From Schistosoma mansoni (Eukaryota; Platyhelminthes; Trematoda; Strigeidida; Schistosomatidae), in contig NC_031496.1 of assembly GCF_000237925.1 (NCBI RefSeq), positions 16,436,571-16,500,570 on the forward strand: a DNA stretch of 64,000 nucleotides, in the 5' to 3' direction. Shown here in pieces: positions 9,601 through 20,890 of the stretch. Numbering within the stretch: position 1 is the stretch's first letter; each line of letters begins with the position of its first letter. The position numbers were made by a program, and so were the translations under genes. Below the pieces are notes generated by a model that saw nothing but the letters and a program-made list of their open reading frames with translations, made no database searches and was not told where the DNA came from.

Positions 9601-12477
9601 AGTGGACAGCCTTATCGGACACCACTTGGGGTTGTAAAATCAGATGACAGTTCGCCATAAACTCTCACTCGACTGGTAGCGTTCGAGTAAATAGCCTTCA
9701 CAAGGTTTATGTACTTCTGTGGTACACTTTTCAATGACAGACACTGCCACAGAACCTATCGGTTTTCAGAGTCAAAAAACTCCTTTTGTTTCAAATCCTG
9801 GTTTTTCGGATGTTTTATAACTCCATTACGAAATGCATGTCACCTATAGTGTGCATACAATCCACTTGCTTGTGCTATGTGTAGATATACTATCAGGCTG
9901 TATAGTTATGATATTTGAACATTAAAGTCTTGAAGATCGAGAAGGTCTTTCCTATTAGTAACCTCAATGTATTGGTCTTATTGGTTTTATCATCTAGGTT
10001 TCGATGAAGTACTGTCACTATTATATCTTAGGGAAACCCTAAAACAGTACCAGAATTAAACTTGATTTATTTTTAAATAAGTAGAAAAGTCACTCAGTAC
10101 ATTTGTAATTTACTCTTTTTTATGACTTCCGAACTGTGTGAATGGTCCATTTTATTCTTAGGTATGATGAAATATTTACCCATTCATTAAAGCTGTGTTC
10201 AAAATGAAGAAATGTATTTGTTAGCGTTCCTCTTTCATCTATTTTTCATTTCTAATTCGATAGAATCCTTCATCTGAACTCGTTGGCGATTCTTCGATGG
10301 CACTGCATATATCCAATCCGGTGAATTCTACCAAAAACATATTTAGAGCTATCAACCCTTCAGTCAGACCTATTACTGTTGGTAATCCTATGGGACCATC
10401 TGTTCATGTTATTGCCGCTCCTGGAATGGGACCTTCTATGATTCGTGTTCAAACTGTCCAAAATGTTACTCAATTGTCCAATGTCGATACCAGCACTGGC
10501 TTACGAACACTCCCCGTCGGCCCTACAGTATCCAGTGGTAAGTTTTTTAACGAGTCTTCTTGCTTCTTAGTTTACTCAAATATTAAGTTGAATCAGCTGT
10601 TCTACACTTATCGTTCGCCTTAAACCACGTACCTGGTATTAAGCGTTTGTGCAAGGTTATAAGTTATCTAATGACCTACCTTAATTGATTGATGCCTGGT
10701 ATAATATCAAAAGTTTTTACAATAGTGTGGCGAAAATCTACATTTCAGGAGTTTAGTTGAAGGACTTCAGTAAATTATTATGAACCAACATACTTTCTAT
10801 AGGTAGATCTTTCTAAAACAATATTATTTAGTTTTTTCTCAAAATATACTGATTGTTTTTACAGTTGAAAGCGTGAGTCATTTAAAGCTAGACCACCATG
10901 GAAAACATGGACAAAACGGCCGTCCAGTGACTCACGCTTTCAACTATGAAAATACTAAATCTCCACAAAATCCCTTTTGATAATTGTTTTTAATCAAAAA
11001 TGCTTTATACACAGTATTTGTGGCTCATAATATGAACATAGTGATAGAAGTATTTTGAGAGCTGGCCATTTTATAGTGTAATGCTTTCAATGGCATGAAA
11101 ACCATAAAGAATATACCGTTGAAAACTGCACCATAAACAATCTTTGCTCTTATAGCACTTTCTTTAGAAAGGAAATAATTCCCACAGTGAATGCATGAGA
11201 AAAACATTTATGATAATATTGGTTTTTTTGAAAATCATCGTCAGTTAGCTCTATACACCTCATCGTTCCACGCTTTAATGATCTTGACCTCACTTATTCT
11301 AGTATATGTTTACGCTAATTTCTCAGTACCTGTTTCTTGATCATACAAGTGTTCCGCTTGCGACAAATTCAAAGTCAAATATAGAAATTTTAATACGTTG
11401 TCCTGTGAACTTGTAAACTTCGTACTTCAGCAAACAAAAGAGGGCGACTGGGCTTTTATAAGAAGTGCTTGGAAATTCTGTGTACAACAATCATTTACCG
11501 AATCAGGAATGATGAGCATCTTGGCCGTGTACACATAATCATTTGGTTATGACTTGTACTAATCGCAGCTACTCGTTGATGTAATAATTTTAATGGTCAG
11601 CTATTATTTTAAGGAAGTTAGAATTTTTTTTCTTTTTAGTCAGTCATTTAGTCACGTAGAACCTGGTACGTAGGTACATCAGTTCAAGTTGCCGTACTCC
11701 ATTAGCACAGAGAGATAAAACTATCAGGCCAAATCCCAGAATAGTAGAGGCAGTAACGGTAACAATGGTGATTGAAAAGACTAGAGATCGAAGATGCAAT
11801 CCAAAAAATTAAAAATTAATCAAATAAAAGGCACAAAAAATGTTGTGAGGAATTCAGAAGCCCAGAATTTGGTGGAAGACAAAGAATGGATGCACCTATG
11901 CCATTGCAAACGATTTCCGACCATCACTAAAAATTTCTAACCATCGGTTACGTTAATCGTGCGAACTGCGATTCAAAAACTAAGAGGATAACCCCATATA
12001 TCAACTAGTATCAAACTAGTTTTATATTATCCCCAAGCAGCTGGATTGAAAATTGAGATTAGTTCTGACGGGAAGTTGTATTTAGCATTGTTGAACGTTA
12101 AATAAGCTATATAATTTAAGTAGAGTTGTCTTACTGCTTATTTCTTGCATTACTGTAACCCGAAATTCCATGCTATTTCTTAAAAGTTGAATTGTTTTTG
12201 GTTTTTCTTCTTTATAGTCATGTCTTTGAATCGACGTTTCATGGACACATCATAATTCATTTTGGCAGTAACTAATGATAAACTTCCTTGACTTTTTTGG
12301 CTATCAACTCTAAATTGGGATCGTCAATGTCATTTCAGTGATGAATTTTTCAATCCATCGCTTTCTCTTGTTTTCATGTATATAGTGTTCAATTGTATAT
12401 AAACTGTTGTAATTTTTTTGTTTCCTTTTTTAATTTGTTACTCAGCTGTACGTATACAAAACTTAAGAGTTAACTGA
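6539..12477 (+). CDS. TAF9: TAF9, TFIID/SAGA histone-fold subunit
   Basis: TBP-associated factor 9 pairs with TAF6 through a histone fold in TFIID and SAGA, in the nucleus. Exons 6539-6677, 6714-6991 and 10264-10537 join in frame, with a likely short last exon at 12446-12477 (about 240 residues; human TAF9 has 264). Residues 15-85 form the histone fold (LPPSLAAVREIF, VIEEAKAVSHHAGR, KIEEDDVQLAI). The family's conserved tail follows: PLPAVRPHCGIRLPAERFTL then TAPNY. Removing the 36-base micro-intron restores family spacing in helix 2. The C-terminal part (exon 3) is rich in Val, Pro, Ser and Thr. The 3.3-kb intron 2 carries a Penelope fragment and a LINE. Identity is very likely; the last exon is tentative. 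Confidence 0.88.
6678..6713 (+). other. 36-bp micro-intron in TAF9
   Basis: Begins GTATGT and ends CTGTAG. It is a multiple of three and has no in-frame stop, so the reading frame passes through it. Read as coding it would insert 12 residues in the middle of the long histone-fold helix; removed, it gives LYRHTCDVIEEAKAVSHH, which matches the spacing of TAF9 from other animals. Schistosome genes are known for tiny introns near their 5' ends. Confidence 0.78.
6714..6991 (+). CDS. TAF9: TAF9 exon 2
   Basis: Completes the histone fold and carries the TAF9-specific RLPAERFTLTAPNY block. It ends in phase 0 before GTAAGA at 6992. Confidence 0.85.
7060..7130 (+). other. Possible tRNA-like relic with a B-box
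   Basis: A GGGTTCGAAACCCC block near 7110 resembles a Pol III B box with T-arm pairing, but no convincing A box or cloverleaf was found. It may be a decayed SINE head inside TAF9 intron 2. Confidence 0.2.
7569..8386 (-). mobile_element. Penelope-like fragment flanked by inverted repeats
   Basis: Arms at about 7569-7708 and 8241-8386 are inverted copies of one another, with a small indel. Between them the minus strand carries a decayed GIY-YIG C-terminal region: blocks resembling QPNYS, EPDLCV and LSLPW at about 8170-7990 match the end of the Penelope family proteins seen in the copy at 45660-46802. Penelope elements are known to carry terminal repeats that can lie in inverted orientation. 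The piece lies in TAF9 intron 2 and is a fossil. Confidence 0.6.
8314..8361 (+). ncRNA. Degenerate hammerhead-like motif in a Penelope terminal repeat
   Basis: The right arm contains CTGACGAG, a GGAA block and an AATTC|ATGC site, with AGCA/TGCT able to pair as stem I. This is the order of a minimal type-I hammerhead, as described for Penelope terminal repeats, but the stem II/III pairing is poor. Probably inactive. Confidence 0.25.
8455..9840 (-). mobile_element. RTE-type LINE, 5'-truncated (SR3/Perere-3-like)
   Basis: Minus-strand LINE holding the 3' half of the RT (a VLWQCLSLK-like block near 9745, then the YADDIV box) and the C-terminal region (RWLGRVLRMPEHRLPRRA, GWGPCDYRNQWLETV) at 8716-8994. 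The 3' UTR ends at about 8458 with a TGACTGACTGG tail. Frameshifts lie near 9440 and 9268, and there are further in-frame stops. From about 8785 to 9688 it appears identical to the inverted copy at 16037-16940, including the defects. It is inserted in TAF9 intron 2, opposite to the gene. Confidence 0.85.
9841..10263. other. TAF9 intron 2, 3' end
   Basis: AT-rich intronic sequence with no feature recognised. It ends in the acceptor AG at 10262-10263. Confidence 0.5.
10264..10537 (+). CDS. TAF9: TAF9 exon 3
   Basis: Enters in phase 0, matching the end of exon 2, and encodes 91 residues plus one base (NPSSELVGDSSMALHIS...). The composition (Val, Pro, Ser, Thr, Met) fits the low-complexity C-terminal half of TAF9. 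It ends before GTAAGT at 10538. Confidence 0.72.
10861..10980 (-). repeat. Hammerhead SINE fragment rearranged into a hairpin
   Basis: Pieces of the second hammerhead SINE family lie head to head. Arms 10863-10880 and 10928-10945 are a perfect 18-bp inverted repeat (AGTTGAAAGCGTGAGTCA and its complement). The loop holds part of the hammerhead (ACGGCCGTCCAGTG). Confidence 0.7.
10981..11635. other. No gene seen
   Basis: AT-rich sequence, probably TAF9 intron 3. Nothing recognised. Confidence 0.45.
11636..11965 (-). mobile_element. Old 3' end of an RTE-type LINE
   Basis: A decayed minus-strand relative of the 3' UTR and last codons of the 8.4-kb and 17-kb LINEs. The AGTCAGTCA tail is at 11639-11647, followed by the acctggt/gtacatcagttc and GCCGTACTCCATTAGC blocks. 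At 11900-11960 the block corresponding to the NQWLE terminus is recognisable. Confidence 0.65.
12446..12477 (+). CDS. TAF9: Candidate last exon of TAF9
   Basis: A strong pyrimidine tract and ACTCAG at 12440-12445 precede a short reading frame in the phase required by exon 3. It adds about 10 residues (AVRIQNLRVN) and stops at 12475-12477. An AATAAA lies at 12614-12619. No homology supports these residues, so this rests on splice signal and phase only. Confidence 0.38.
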
Positions 12478-12613
12478 TTTGAGTAAATTAACTAGTAGGA
12501 GAATTAAGTTTCCCGGGATAAAATATGGAGAAAACTGTGTAAGCATGAAAACACTGCAGTTCCAAATGTATTTAACCGTGATTAAGTTTTTGAGTACATT
12601 GAATGATTATGGT

Positions 12614-12619
12614 AATAAA
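12614..12619 (+). promoter_or_regulatory. Possible TAF9 polyadenylation signal
   Basis: AATAAA about 140 bases after the candidate TAF9 stop. Such hexamers are frequent in AT-rich DNA, so support is weak. Confidence 0.3.
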
Positions 12620-12699
12620 ACGATTTTATTTCCAATAATTCCCACTGTTTTATTTTTGAAACAATCCTTTTATTTCTACACATACTAATCTCATATTTT

Positions 12700-13799
12700 C
12701 AATATTGAGAGATCTATAGAAAACATTAAGGTAGCACCAATTGTCCGTCTATGATTTTTAAGTCAACCGTATTAAAAGCCTGTTAAGGTTCGCATGATAA
12801 TCGTGATCAATGATTTAAAACTTTATGTAATGATTGATCCAAATCATTCACACTGGCTCAGATGTCCCCGTAAAATCTTGAGTTTTAGTATACTTCTTTG
12901 TATTCTATCGACTTATTTCATCCCCCTTTTCAGCTGTATTTTCTGTGCCTGTTTCTGCCATTATCGATACTACTAGTATTCCAAATCCCCTTTGTCAATT
13001 TTATGTCGCTGTGGTGCTGTGTCGTGGCAAATCGGATCAATGTATATCCATACCCGATCACCTGTTGACTATGACTGACTGTTTAAAAACTCAACAATTA
13101 CACAAGTGCTAACTACTATCAATTAATAAATGAAAAGTGCAGCTGTATTTCGATCTGTGGTTGTGTAATACAATATTGTCAACATTTGCTTGAATAAACA
13201 GCCCCGGAAATAGCGATTACCAGACCGCAGATTTGAGTTCTAACTGGCAGTCAAAATTACTATAATTAAAGCTAACAAGAAAATATTATCCAATGCGCGT
13301 TGTTAAAAGTAGTAGAAACAGTCCATACATATGATTACTGTAATGAGAGAGAAATATAAATTGAATAATGATGACGATAAATGATTTAATCTCCTTCTCC
13401 CACAGAGATGTAGATAAGAATAGGTAGATAGTTCTAATCGCTACATCTATATGACAAGCGCATCTCAAAGTGTAAATGGCAGCGAAATATTTGATAAAAA
13501 AAGGATATTTGTTTGCTTCTATGTTTTAAAGTTAGTGAGTTTGAAAATGCAGATTATTGGTCCGCTAAATGGTTTGATGGTAACACATAACTGTGGTTCA
13601 GACTGAATCTTCTGTAGATAAGTCAATTTCTTCAAGGTTTCCGACACGGTTTGTTAATGAGTGTTAACCAACAATAAAGCTAGATCCAGAGATTCGCAAC
13701 GATGTTCTTCAATCGGTATGAATATTTCGTCACAGTTGCTATTATTTCCACAAATCATTGTGAATATGAACTCGACCGTTTCTTCTACCTTGACATGGT
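12700..13799. other. Intergenic, no gene seen
   Basis: AT-rich DNA without a convincing coding region or recognised repeat. Confidence 0.45.
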
Positions 13800-16700
13800 A
13801 GCCGGGCTTGTCTATCGTAATGAACCACTCGAGCTATACTGACTGGAACAATCGTTCATCAAGGTCCTGCCATGCCAGACAGGTCGGTTGAAGAACGGTA
13901 AGACTAAAAGCAGCAAACCCAATGTCCTAAGGCGAAGTCGTACTGCTGACCGTACAGAGGTGTTACGGCAGTAAGGTGTTTCCTTCAGACAATCAGCATG
14001 ACAGCGATGCTGCCTTCCCACAATGAGGTATTGGGTTAGAAAAGTTCGACCCTAAAAGTGCACACCTCTCCTTATCCCACGGATATCCATCTCTGGCGGT
14101 AAGGTCCCAACAAGTACGGAGCTAACACAAAAATGTTGTGTGTGACTGACCTCAAGCAGTTGTCCCTTGGGTACTGCAATCACGCTCTCAGGTTACTAAG
14201 ACCACTTCTAATTGGATTTCCTTTTCAGGTACCTCTGGAAGAACCCTTTCACGGTGTGGGCAACCGGGAAGTGATAACCGCCCTCATACCTCTAACAACA
14301 CTCAAGATCATTGTATTCATAATCAATCTACCTCGTCAGTTCCTCCTACCTCAACTTTAAAATCTAAACTTCCTTTTTTGACTTTCTCCTCAAGTGTCAC
14401 CATAGCCGACGATTCCAGTGCGTAAAACACTGTCCCAGGTCTACTGAAACCCCGCTCCAAACTACAGATTGGAGCCTTCAACGTACGTACCCTAAGTCAA
14501 ATCGTTCAAAACGCCTCCTTGGCTAAGACCCTAGAATCTCGTCCCATTGATGTATGCTGTGTCTCCGAAACACACATATAGGATCCTAGTCTGGTCATTC
14601 ACTTGACATCACCTCGCCAAAATGGAGAGCCGATGAGATCCACCCTCCGTGTATCTGGCGAGCCGATGGCTAGTTCTCGTGGACTTGCATGTGTAGGCAC
14701 GGCACTTAGTACGAGAGCAGAACAAGCACTATTGCAGTGGATTCCCGTTAACAGTCGCCTATGTGCTGTTCGGCTAAACGGCTCCGTAAGAACTTTGAAT
14801 GATAGGGACAAACGTCGTTGCCTTTTCGTCATTTCTGCCTACGCTCCCACTGACTGCAGCTCGGATGAAGTGAAAGATAAACTTTACAGAACTTCTTCAA
14901 AAAGCTAGGAGCTTAGACATAGTACTCGTAGCAGGTGACTTTAATGCTTAAGTAGGTGGCTTAAACCAAATAGAAAGACATTTAGTTGGATGTTTCTGTA
15001 TTCCAGCTCAGTAAACAGTTGATAGTGGTCGTCTGTTGCAACTGTGCTAAGACAATCGTTTACTTTTAGCATACTAATTTTAAGCATAAGGAGAGACATC
15101 GTCTTATGTGTAGAACCACTGCACCAAACCCACGATAGACTCAAATAGACCATATTGCCATCAGATATCGTTGGAGAGGCTCGATAGAAGATTGTTGCTC
15201 GTATTGGAATACATGTTTAGACTCTGATCACGCTTTAATAGAAGCACGCATTTGTTTGCACCACACTGGACGCAGGAAAACTACACTAAGAAGACCCATT
15301 AGAATTGAACTGAGTGACGAGAAAGTCAAAAATAAGTTCCAGGAACAACTGAGTTCACATCTAGGCAGTTCTGTAAACGAGGCTGACCCAGATGTTGCTT
15401 GGAAAGATGAACGAACAGCTGTGGAAACAGCAGTAACATCTATTAGTAATTTAAACCAGAGGGTTACAATAAACCAATGGATTTCTTCTCAGTCTATTGC
15501 ACTGATGGATTCTCGTGAACTCATTCCGTCAGGCTCTGAACATGATGAAGAGCGAAAGCAAATCAAACAGTTAGCAGTGGTGGGCAACGAAAGTAAAAGA
15601 GATGAAAAAGGCAGCGGCTATATGCAACACCAGACAACTGTTCAGACTAATGAAAGAAACCGGAATTAAGAAGTCAACTGTAAGCGAGACAATCTGGGAA
15701 AAAGACGACACTCTTATCTGCTCTAAGCCCAGACGTTTAGAACGATGGGCAAGACACTTTAGTGAACGGTTTAGCTAGCTTTCGCTACTGTACAGTTACA
15801 CACCATTACCAGACAGTCTGAATGGAAAATTGAAGTAGGTTCCCTTATTCTAGTTGAAGTTCAGAAAGCTATAGCTAATGTGAAACGAAGAAGAGCAGCT
15901 GATCCAGATGACTTGGCTCCAGAGGTTTTTAGAAATAGTGGTCCAATTTTAGCGATTATGTTGACTAATATTTTAGCTAAAATCTGGAAATTAAAGGGTG
16001 TATCTCAGAAGTACATAAACCTTGTGAAGGCTCTTTACTCGAACGCTACCAGTCGAGTGAGAGTTTATGGCGAACTGTCATCTGATTTTACAACCCCAAG
16101 TGGTGTCCGATAAGGCTGTCCACTATCTCCATTTTTGTTTACATTCGTCATAGACCTACTGCTGGAAATAGCGCTCTCATCAAATGAATTTTCGGGGATT
16201 GATCTCCTACCAGGAGGTCCACTTATCGACTTAGAATATGCAGATGACATAGTCGTGTTTCGTGAAGACGCTGATAAAATGCAGTCTTTTGGTAGCACTG
16301 AGTAACAATGCCAGGATGTTTGGAATGCGTTTCTCCCCATCTAAATGTAAACTGTTACTCCAGGACTGGCCTGTGTCAACACTTGAACTAAGGATATGGA
16401 GTGAAGCAGTCGAACGAGTCGACAACTTCACTTATCTTGGAAGTCTGGTCAGTTCCTAATGGGTTGGTATCTGACGAGATCTCAGCACGAATTCAGAAAG
16501 CTCGTTTGGTTTCTGCCAACTTACGTCACCTATGACGAAGGCGAGATATCTGTCTATCAATTAAGGGACAAGTATACTGAGCAGCAGTTCGCTCTGTTCT
16601 ACTTGCCAGCTGCGAAACGTGGCCATTAAGAGTAGATACTCGTGCGTTACTAGTATTTGATCACAGATGCCTTAGAAATATTGCTCGCATCTGCTGGGAT

Positions 16701-17270
16701 AACCGGGTAAGTAATGGTGAGGTTAGACGTATGGTATTAGGGAATGATGGTAAATCAGTTGATGAGATTGTGAATCCTCATCAACTGAGATGGTTGGGCC
16801 GCGTGTTACGTATGCCTGAACACCGATTACCACGACGCGCAACGCTGACTAGTATTGGGGATGGTTGGAAGAGAGTTAGGGGCGGCCAAACCGAAACGTG
16901 GCATCAGTCATTGAAGTCACTAGCTTCTAGTCTGAGCCATGTTGGCAGATGCAGGCTACCTGGTTGGGGTCCGTGTGACTATCGTAACCAATGGTTGGAG
17001 ACTGTGTGACATGGCTCAGAATCGGTCACGATGGCGTAGGTGTATACACTCTTTATCTTCCCTTAAATCTTGAGATTAAAATTGCTTGATAACTTTTTTC
17101 CTTCCTATACTATATCCTTATATACAACCTTTCTTTATATACTACCACTACTAAATTAATCACTTCTATGAATCCGGTGTTCATCTTATTGCGCTAATGG
17201 GATGTGGCACTTTGGACCTATGCATATGTGTGCCTGGTTCTTCGTTATAGATTACTGACTGAGTGAATAT
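13800..17270 (+). mobile_element. RTE-type LINE with internal RT deletion (SR3/Perere-3-like)
   Basis: Begins with a ~0.6-kb 5' region, then an APE-like endonuclease from about 14465 (LQIGAFNVRTLSQ, CCVSETHI, an ISAYAPT-like block near 14840, VAGDFNA near 14935). The linker follows at 15256-15670 and the RT start at 15880-15990 (AADPDDLAPEVFR). The frame then jumps from the AKIW block straight to SQKYINLVKALYS near 16010, so the central RT of several hundred bases is missing. The YADDIV box lies near 16238 and the C-terminal block at 16731-17009. The 3' end is a TGACTGAGTGAAT tail at about 17268. Numerous stops and frameshifts; dead. Left end approximate. Confidence 0.85.
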
Positions 17271-18057
17271 GAATAATCTATTGTATAATATTATACTTGT
17301 TATTTGTTCACTAATCGGCCTTTACAGTTTACGTAACATTGTTAGTCATAGTTTTTCGATTAACCAATATCCAGTTTATTCTTAAGATTTAAAATAAACA
17401 CTAAAATCTGTCAACTAATCAAATGGTAATCTTTTAATTCAATTTTGATATTCACCTTTTTTTGTATAATTTAATACTTTAAAACTTTGGGTTTAGTCAA
17501 ATAAACATTCCTTTATTTAAAGCTTGTTTTCCTTTAAAATAATCTATTTGCTATAAAGAATATCTTTGTTATTTGTGTCTCTTTTTAAATTGATAACTGA
17601 ATTATAACAGTAAAATTACAACAATACACTACAATTTATCATATTTTTTTATGAATGATTTACGATAGAAAGGGTAATAATTAATCTCCTCATTTTGATA
17701 ATTCATTATTCCCTAATGGATAGGTGGTTTGATATTTTGGTGTGTTTTTTTTTTTTGTTGTTTGTTTGTTTGAGAATATGAATAACTACAAAGATTAACA
17801 TAAACTTATATATACATACATAAGAATTTAATCTGACCAGATTTAATCCGCTCCGGTTATAAAATACGTTCATATTTATCTATGTGTATGTGGGCAATTT
17901 TATTTGTATCATAATTATCTGTACTTTAAATATCAACAAAAGTGAGTTTTATGTGTTCACCACACATTTTAAAAACGATTCTTTAAGATTATTGCTGAAG
18001 GAGACATCGTTTTATAATAGCCAGTTAACGAATGTTATTTGATGATTTATAAAAATT
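17271..18057. other. Intergenic, no gene seen
   Basis: Very AT-rich sequence with homopolymer runs (for example a T-run near 17750). Nothing recognised. Confidence 0.45.
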
Positions 18058-18378
18058 TTCGTCTAAATTAGAGCGAATACTTTCAAAGTATTTGGGCGCC
18101 AAGTTGATGTAAGACATGAAATAGGAATAATATATTTGTAAAATCTCANNNNNNNNNNNNNNNNNNNNNNNNNNNNNNNNNNNNNNNNNNNNNNNNNNNN
18201 NNNNNNNNNNNNNNNNNNNNNNNNNNNNNNNNNNNNNNNNNNNNNNNNNNNNNNNNNNNNNNNNNNNNNNNNNNNNNNNNNNNNNNNNNNNNNNNNNNNN
18301 NNNNNNNNNNNNNNNNNNNNNNNNNNNNNNNNNNNNNNNNNNNNNNNNTGAGATTTTACAAATATATTATTCCTATTT
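18058..18378. repeat. Palindromic repeat interrupted by the assembly gap
   Basis: The left part (CGTCTAAATTAGAGCGAATA, then GTATTTGGGCGCC) is the repeat also seen at 31910 and 32457. The 30 bases before the gap (18119-18148) are the exact reverse complement of the 30 bases after it (18349-18378). Confidence 0.75.
18149..18348. other. Assembly gap of 200 N
   Basis: Exactly 200 undetermined bases, which suggests a placeholder length rather than a measured one. Confidence 0.98.
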
Positions 18379-20382
18379 GATGTTATTTGGTGATTTTTAT
18401 TTTATTATAAAACTCGATTGTAAAGACAACAGTTACACTTGAACAGCAATCCTTCCGAATCTAATATCAATTTTATTGAATGTAGTCATTATCTATTCTA
18501 GGAACTTAACAAAATATGATAGAACTATGATTGTCTTCATATGTAAAAAGGAGTGAACTAAACACATTAACTCATAAATAACCGTTAAGTCTTCATATGA
18601 AAGCTAAGTAGCAGTTGTTTGTACATTAAGTTTAAAATCTACTCGATTAATTTAGTATAGTAACAATTAATCATTTTGAAATGTGACTTATGAGATTCAA
18701 CATTTTATGTACTATTTGAAGAAATTATGAATATTTACACGAAGGTTGAGTTTTTCAATTTTGAACAATTTGACTGACGATAATGTTTAGTCGCTAAAAT
18801 ATTTCTCATTTTATTTGTGAGACTTTAATAAAACAACAACTATCAGATAAAATTTTCTAAACCATGGATATAGTAGACATATCTAAAGGTTATATTTGAA
18901 ATAACCTCAGTTATTGAAAACTAAATAGTCCCAACCTTTCACCTGGCAAACAAGTTCGAACTTCTACAGGAAAATAATCGAAAGCAACATCAAAGGATAT
19001 GTATAGTTTTAAAATAAAGTCAAACGTTTATCTAGTCAAGTCCACATGTTCATTTTGCGTATAGTGATTTCAAAAGAACATTTGATATGTGAAGGGCTTG
19101 ATTGTGTGTGTGTGATTCTGTATACTAGTGTTATTAGGAAACAGAAAAGTTGTACCTCTTGGTACGACTAAGGACATATTAATCGTTTTTGTTTATTGTA
19201 AAACTAACTATAAGTATGAGTGAAATACTCTTATCGAAGCATGTGTAGAATCGATCCAGTCACATATTTACCCGTATTGTTAAAGTGAGGATTATCATGG
19301 ATCAATCCAAACATAATTGAATAATCGTCCATTTTTGTCGGGATCAAGCTTCAGTTGGTAAAGACGAGGCGGATACTAAGCTCTATGTATTTATTTGTTG
19401 ATCAATATTTACCGTGGAGTAGATAATTATTCTGTTTTCTACTGATAGTCTGATTCAGCACCTAAACCATCGTAATAATTTGTGTTCCTTCAAGTTTGAT
19501 TTTGTTTCTGAGTGTAGTACTTTTTCTAAAATTTTCTCATTATTTGTGTTCTCTCACCCTGATAGTGGACTGCCTAGATGTTTCCCCTACACAGTATTTC
19601 TCACACACAGTATTTCTCGCAGGATTTGAACTCAGACATGTGAAGTTAGGTTTCAGGAAAATTGTAGATACCCCTTGACGATGAGTATCGACTTAAACAA
19701 ACCTTAGGTCCGAAACTTTACAACAATCTTCATAACTACGTGACATTAATTAGCCTAAAAAACGTTCATTTTATAAATAATTAGTTCAATTTATTTCAAT
19801 AATGAAAGGATTAATATTTTAAATCATAGGTAAGTAACAATGTTTGTTATTTGAACACGAAATTATTAAATTGACAGTCATTTGAAGGGGTTCATTTGAA
19901 ATAAATATTTATAATAATAATATCACCTGATTGAATAACTAAAATATAATTTATTTTCTTTATCATTATTATCCTATTTCTATTTGCCAACTTATCAATA
20001 ATATATTACAAAGGAAGCTACTTATCCATTGAATATTGAAACAATGAAACTCCTCCAGGGTCATATAAAATAATTAAATGTAAACAAAACTTAAACTATA
20101 TCAATGTCACTACATGAAAAATATTAATAATGATAATAATAAATTTTAAAATCAACTTCAATGATAATAATAAGTTATTTGTTTAAATTTGATTCAGAAA
20201 AAGAAAAACGAATAGAAATAACCTTTCTGTAAGAAATAAAGTTTACTACTATCTTGACCAGGTATAAACAATGTTCTCGAAAAAAAGTGTAGATTTTAGG
20301 CCACAATCATTTCATTAATTACATTAATAATTTATTTACAGGGTTATAAATTTGGAAATGCTCATCTTTTTCTGTGTAAACA
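18379..20382. other. Intergenic, no gene seen
   Basis: AT-rich DNA; no supported gene or recognised repeat. Confidence 0.45.
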
Positions 20383-20890
20383 AATGCCCTGGTATGGCCG
20401 AGAGTCGGGAGAGTACGCTCTCCCTCTCGAAATACTCTCACATGGCCACGCGTATATAGCCTCTGACAGGGAAGTCATACTCACTGCCTTCTCGCAGCAC
20501 CGGTGTTGTTTACGAAATTGAGAGGACGAAAAGTGAATGTCCGGTGCTATAACCGGGTTGGTGAACACAGAAAGTTCACCTAGGGGAGTTGGAAAACCCT
20601 GATTTCAAACCAATGGTGCACATGGGCTCCAATATCCTGAAGGAACAAATGGCGAATGAATCAATCGTTGGTCATCGAGTACCATGTGACTGCATCTCCT
20701 CACGATGCTCCACTGCCTTGTAGATCAGATCTTTAGGTCAAAGGCTCTGGGTGTGGCCCTCTAAGAAAACCGCCTGTTTCAGTTTGGGCACCTGGGCATT
20801 ATCACAGCCCTCACACAAATCAAATGAGATTTGTGCGGCGCATATATATATATGGTGCTCCTTTGTATCAATATTTGTGTGTTTAAATGA
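20383..20890 (+). repeat. ~0.5-kb SINE-like non-autonomous repeat, copy 1
   Basis: Starts near AAATGCCCTGGTATGGCC, carries the block GAGGACGAAAAGTGAATGTC, and ends with TGTGCGGCGCATATAT...TTGTATCAATATTTGTGTG. That 3' tail is close to the end of the LINE at 60410-62100. Nearly identical to copy 2 at 28262 over its central ~340 bases. No protein of its own. Confidence 0.8.

Noticed and set aside
9266-9660. Overlapping plus-strand frames opposite the LINE
   Set aside because: They are antisense shadows; the same frames appear mirrored at 16065-16459.
11025-13468. Several 60-70 residue frames in the TAF9 3' region
   Set aside because: Hydrophobic AT-driven composition, no splice-consistent extension and no recognisable domain.
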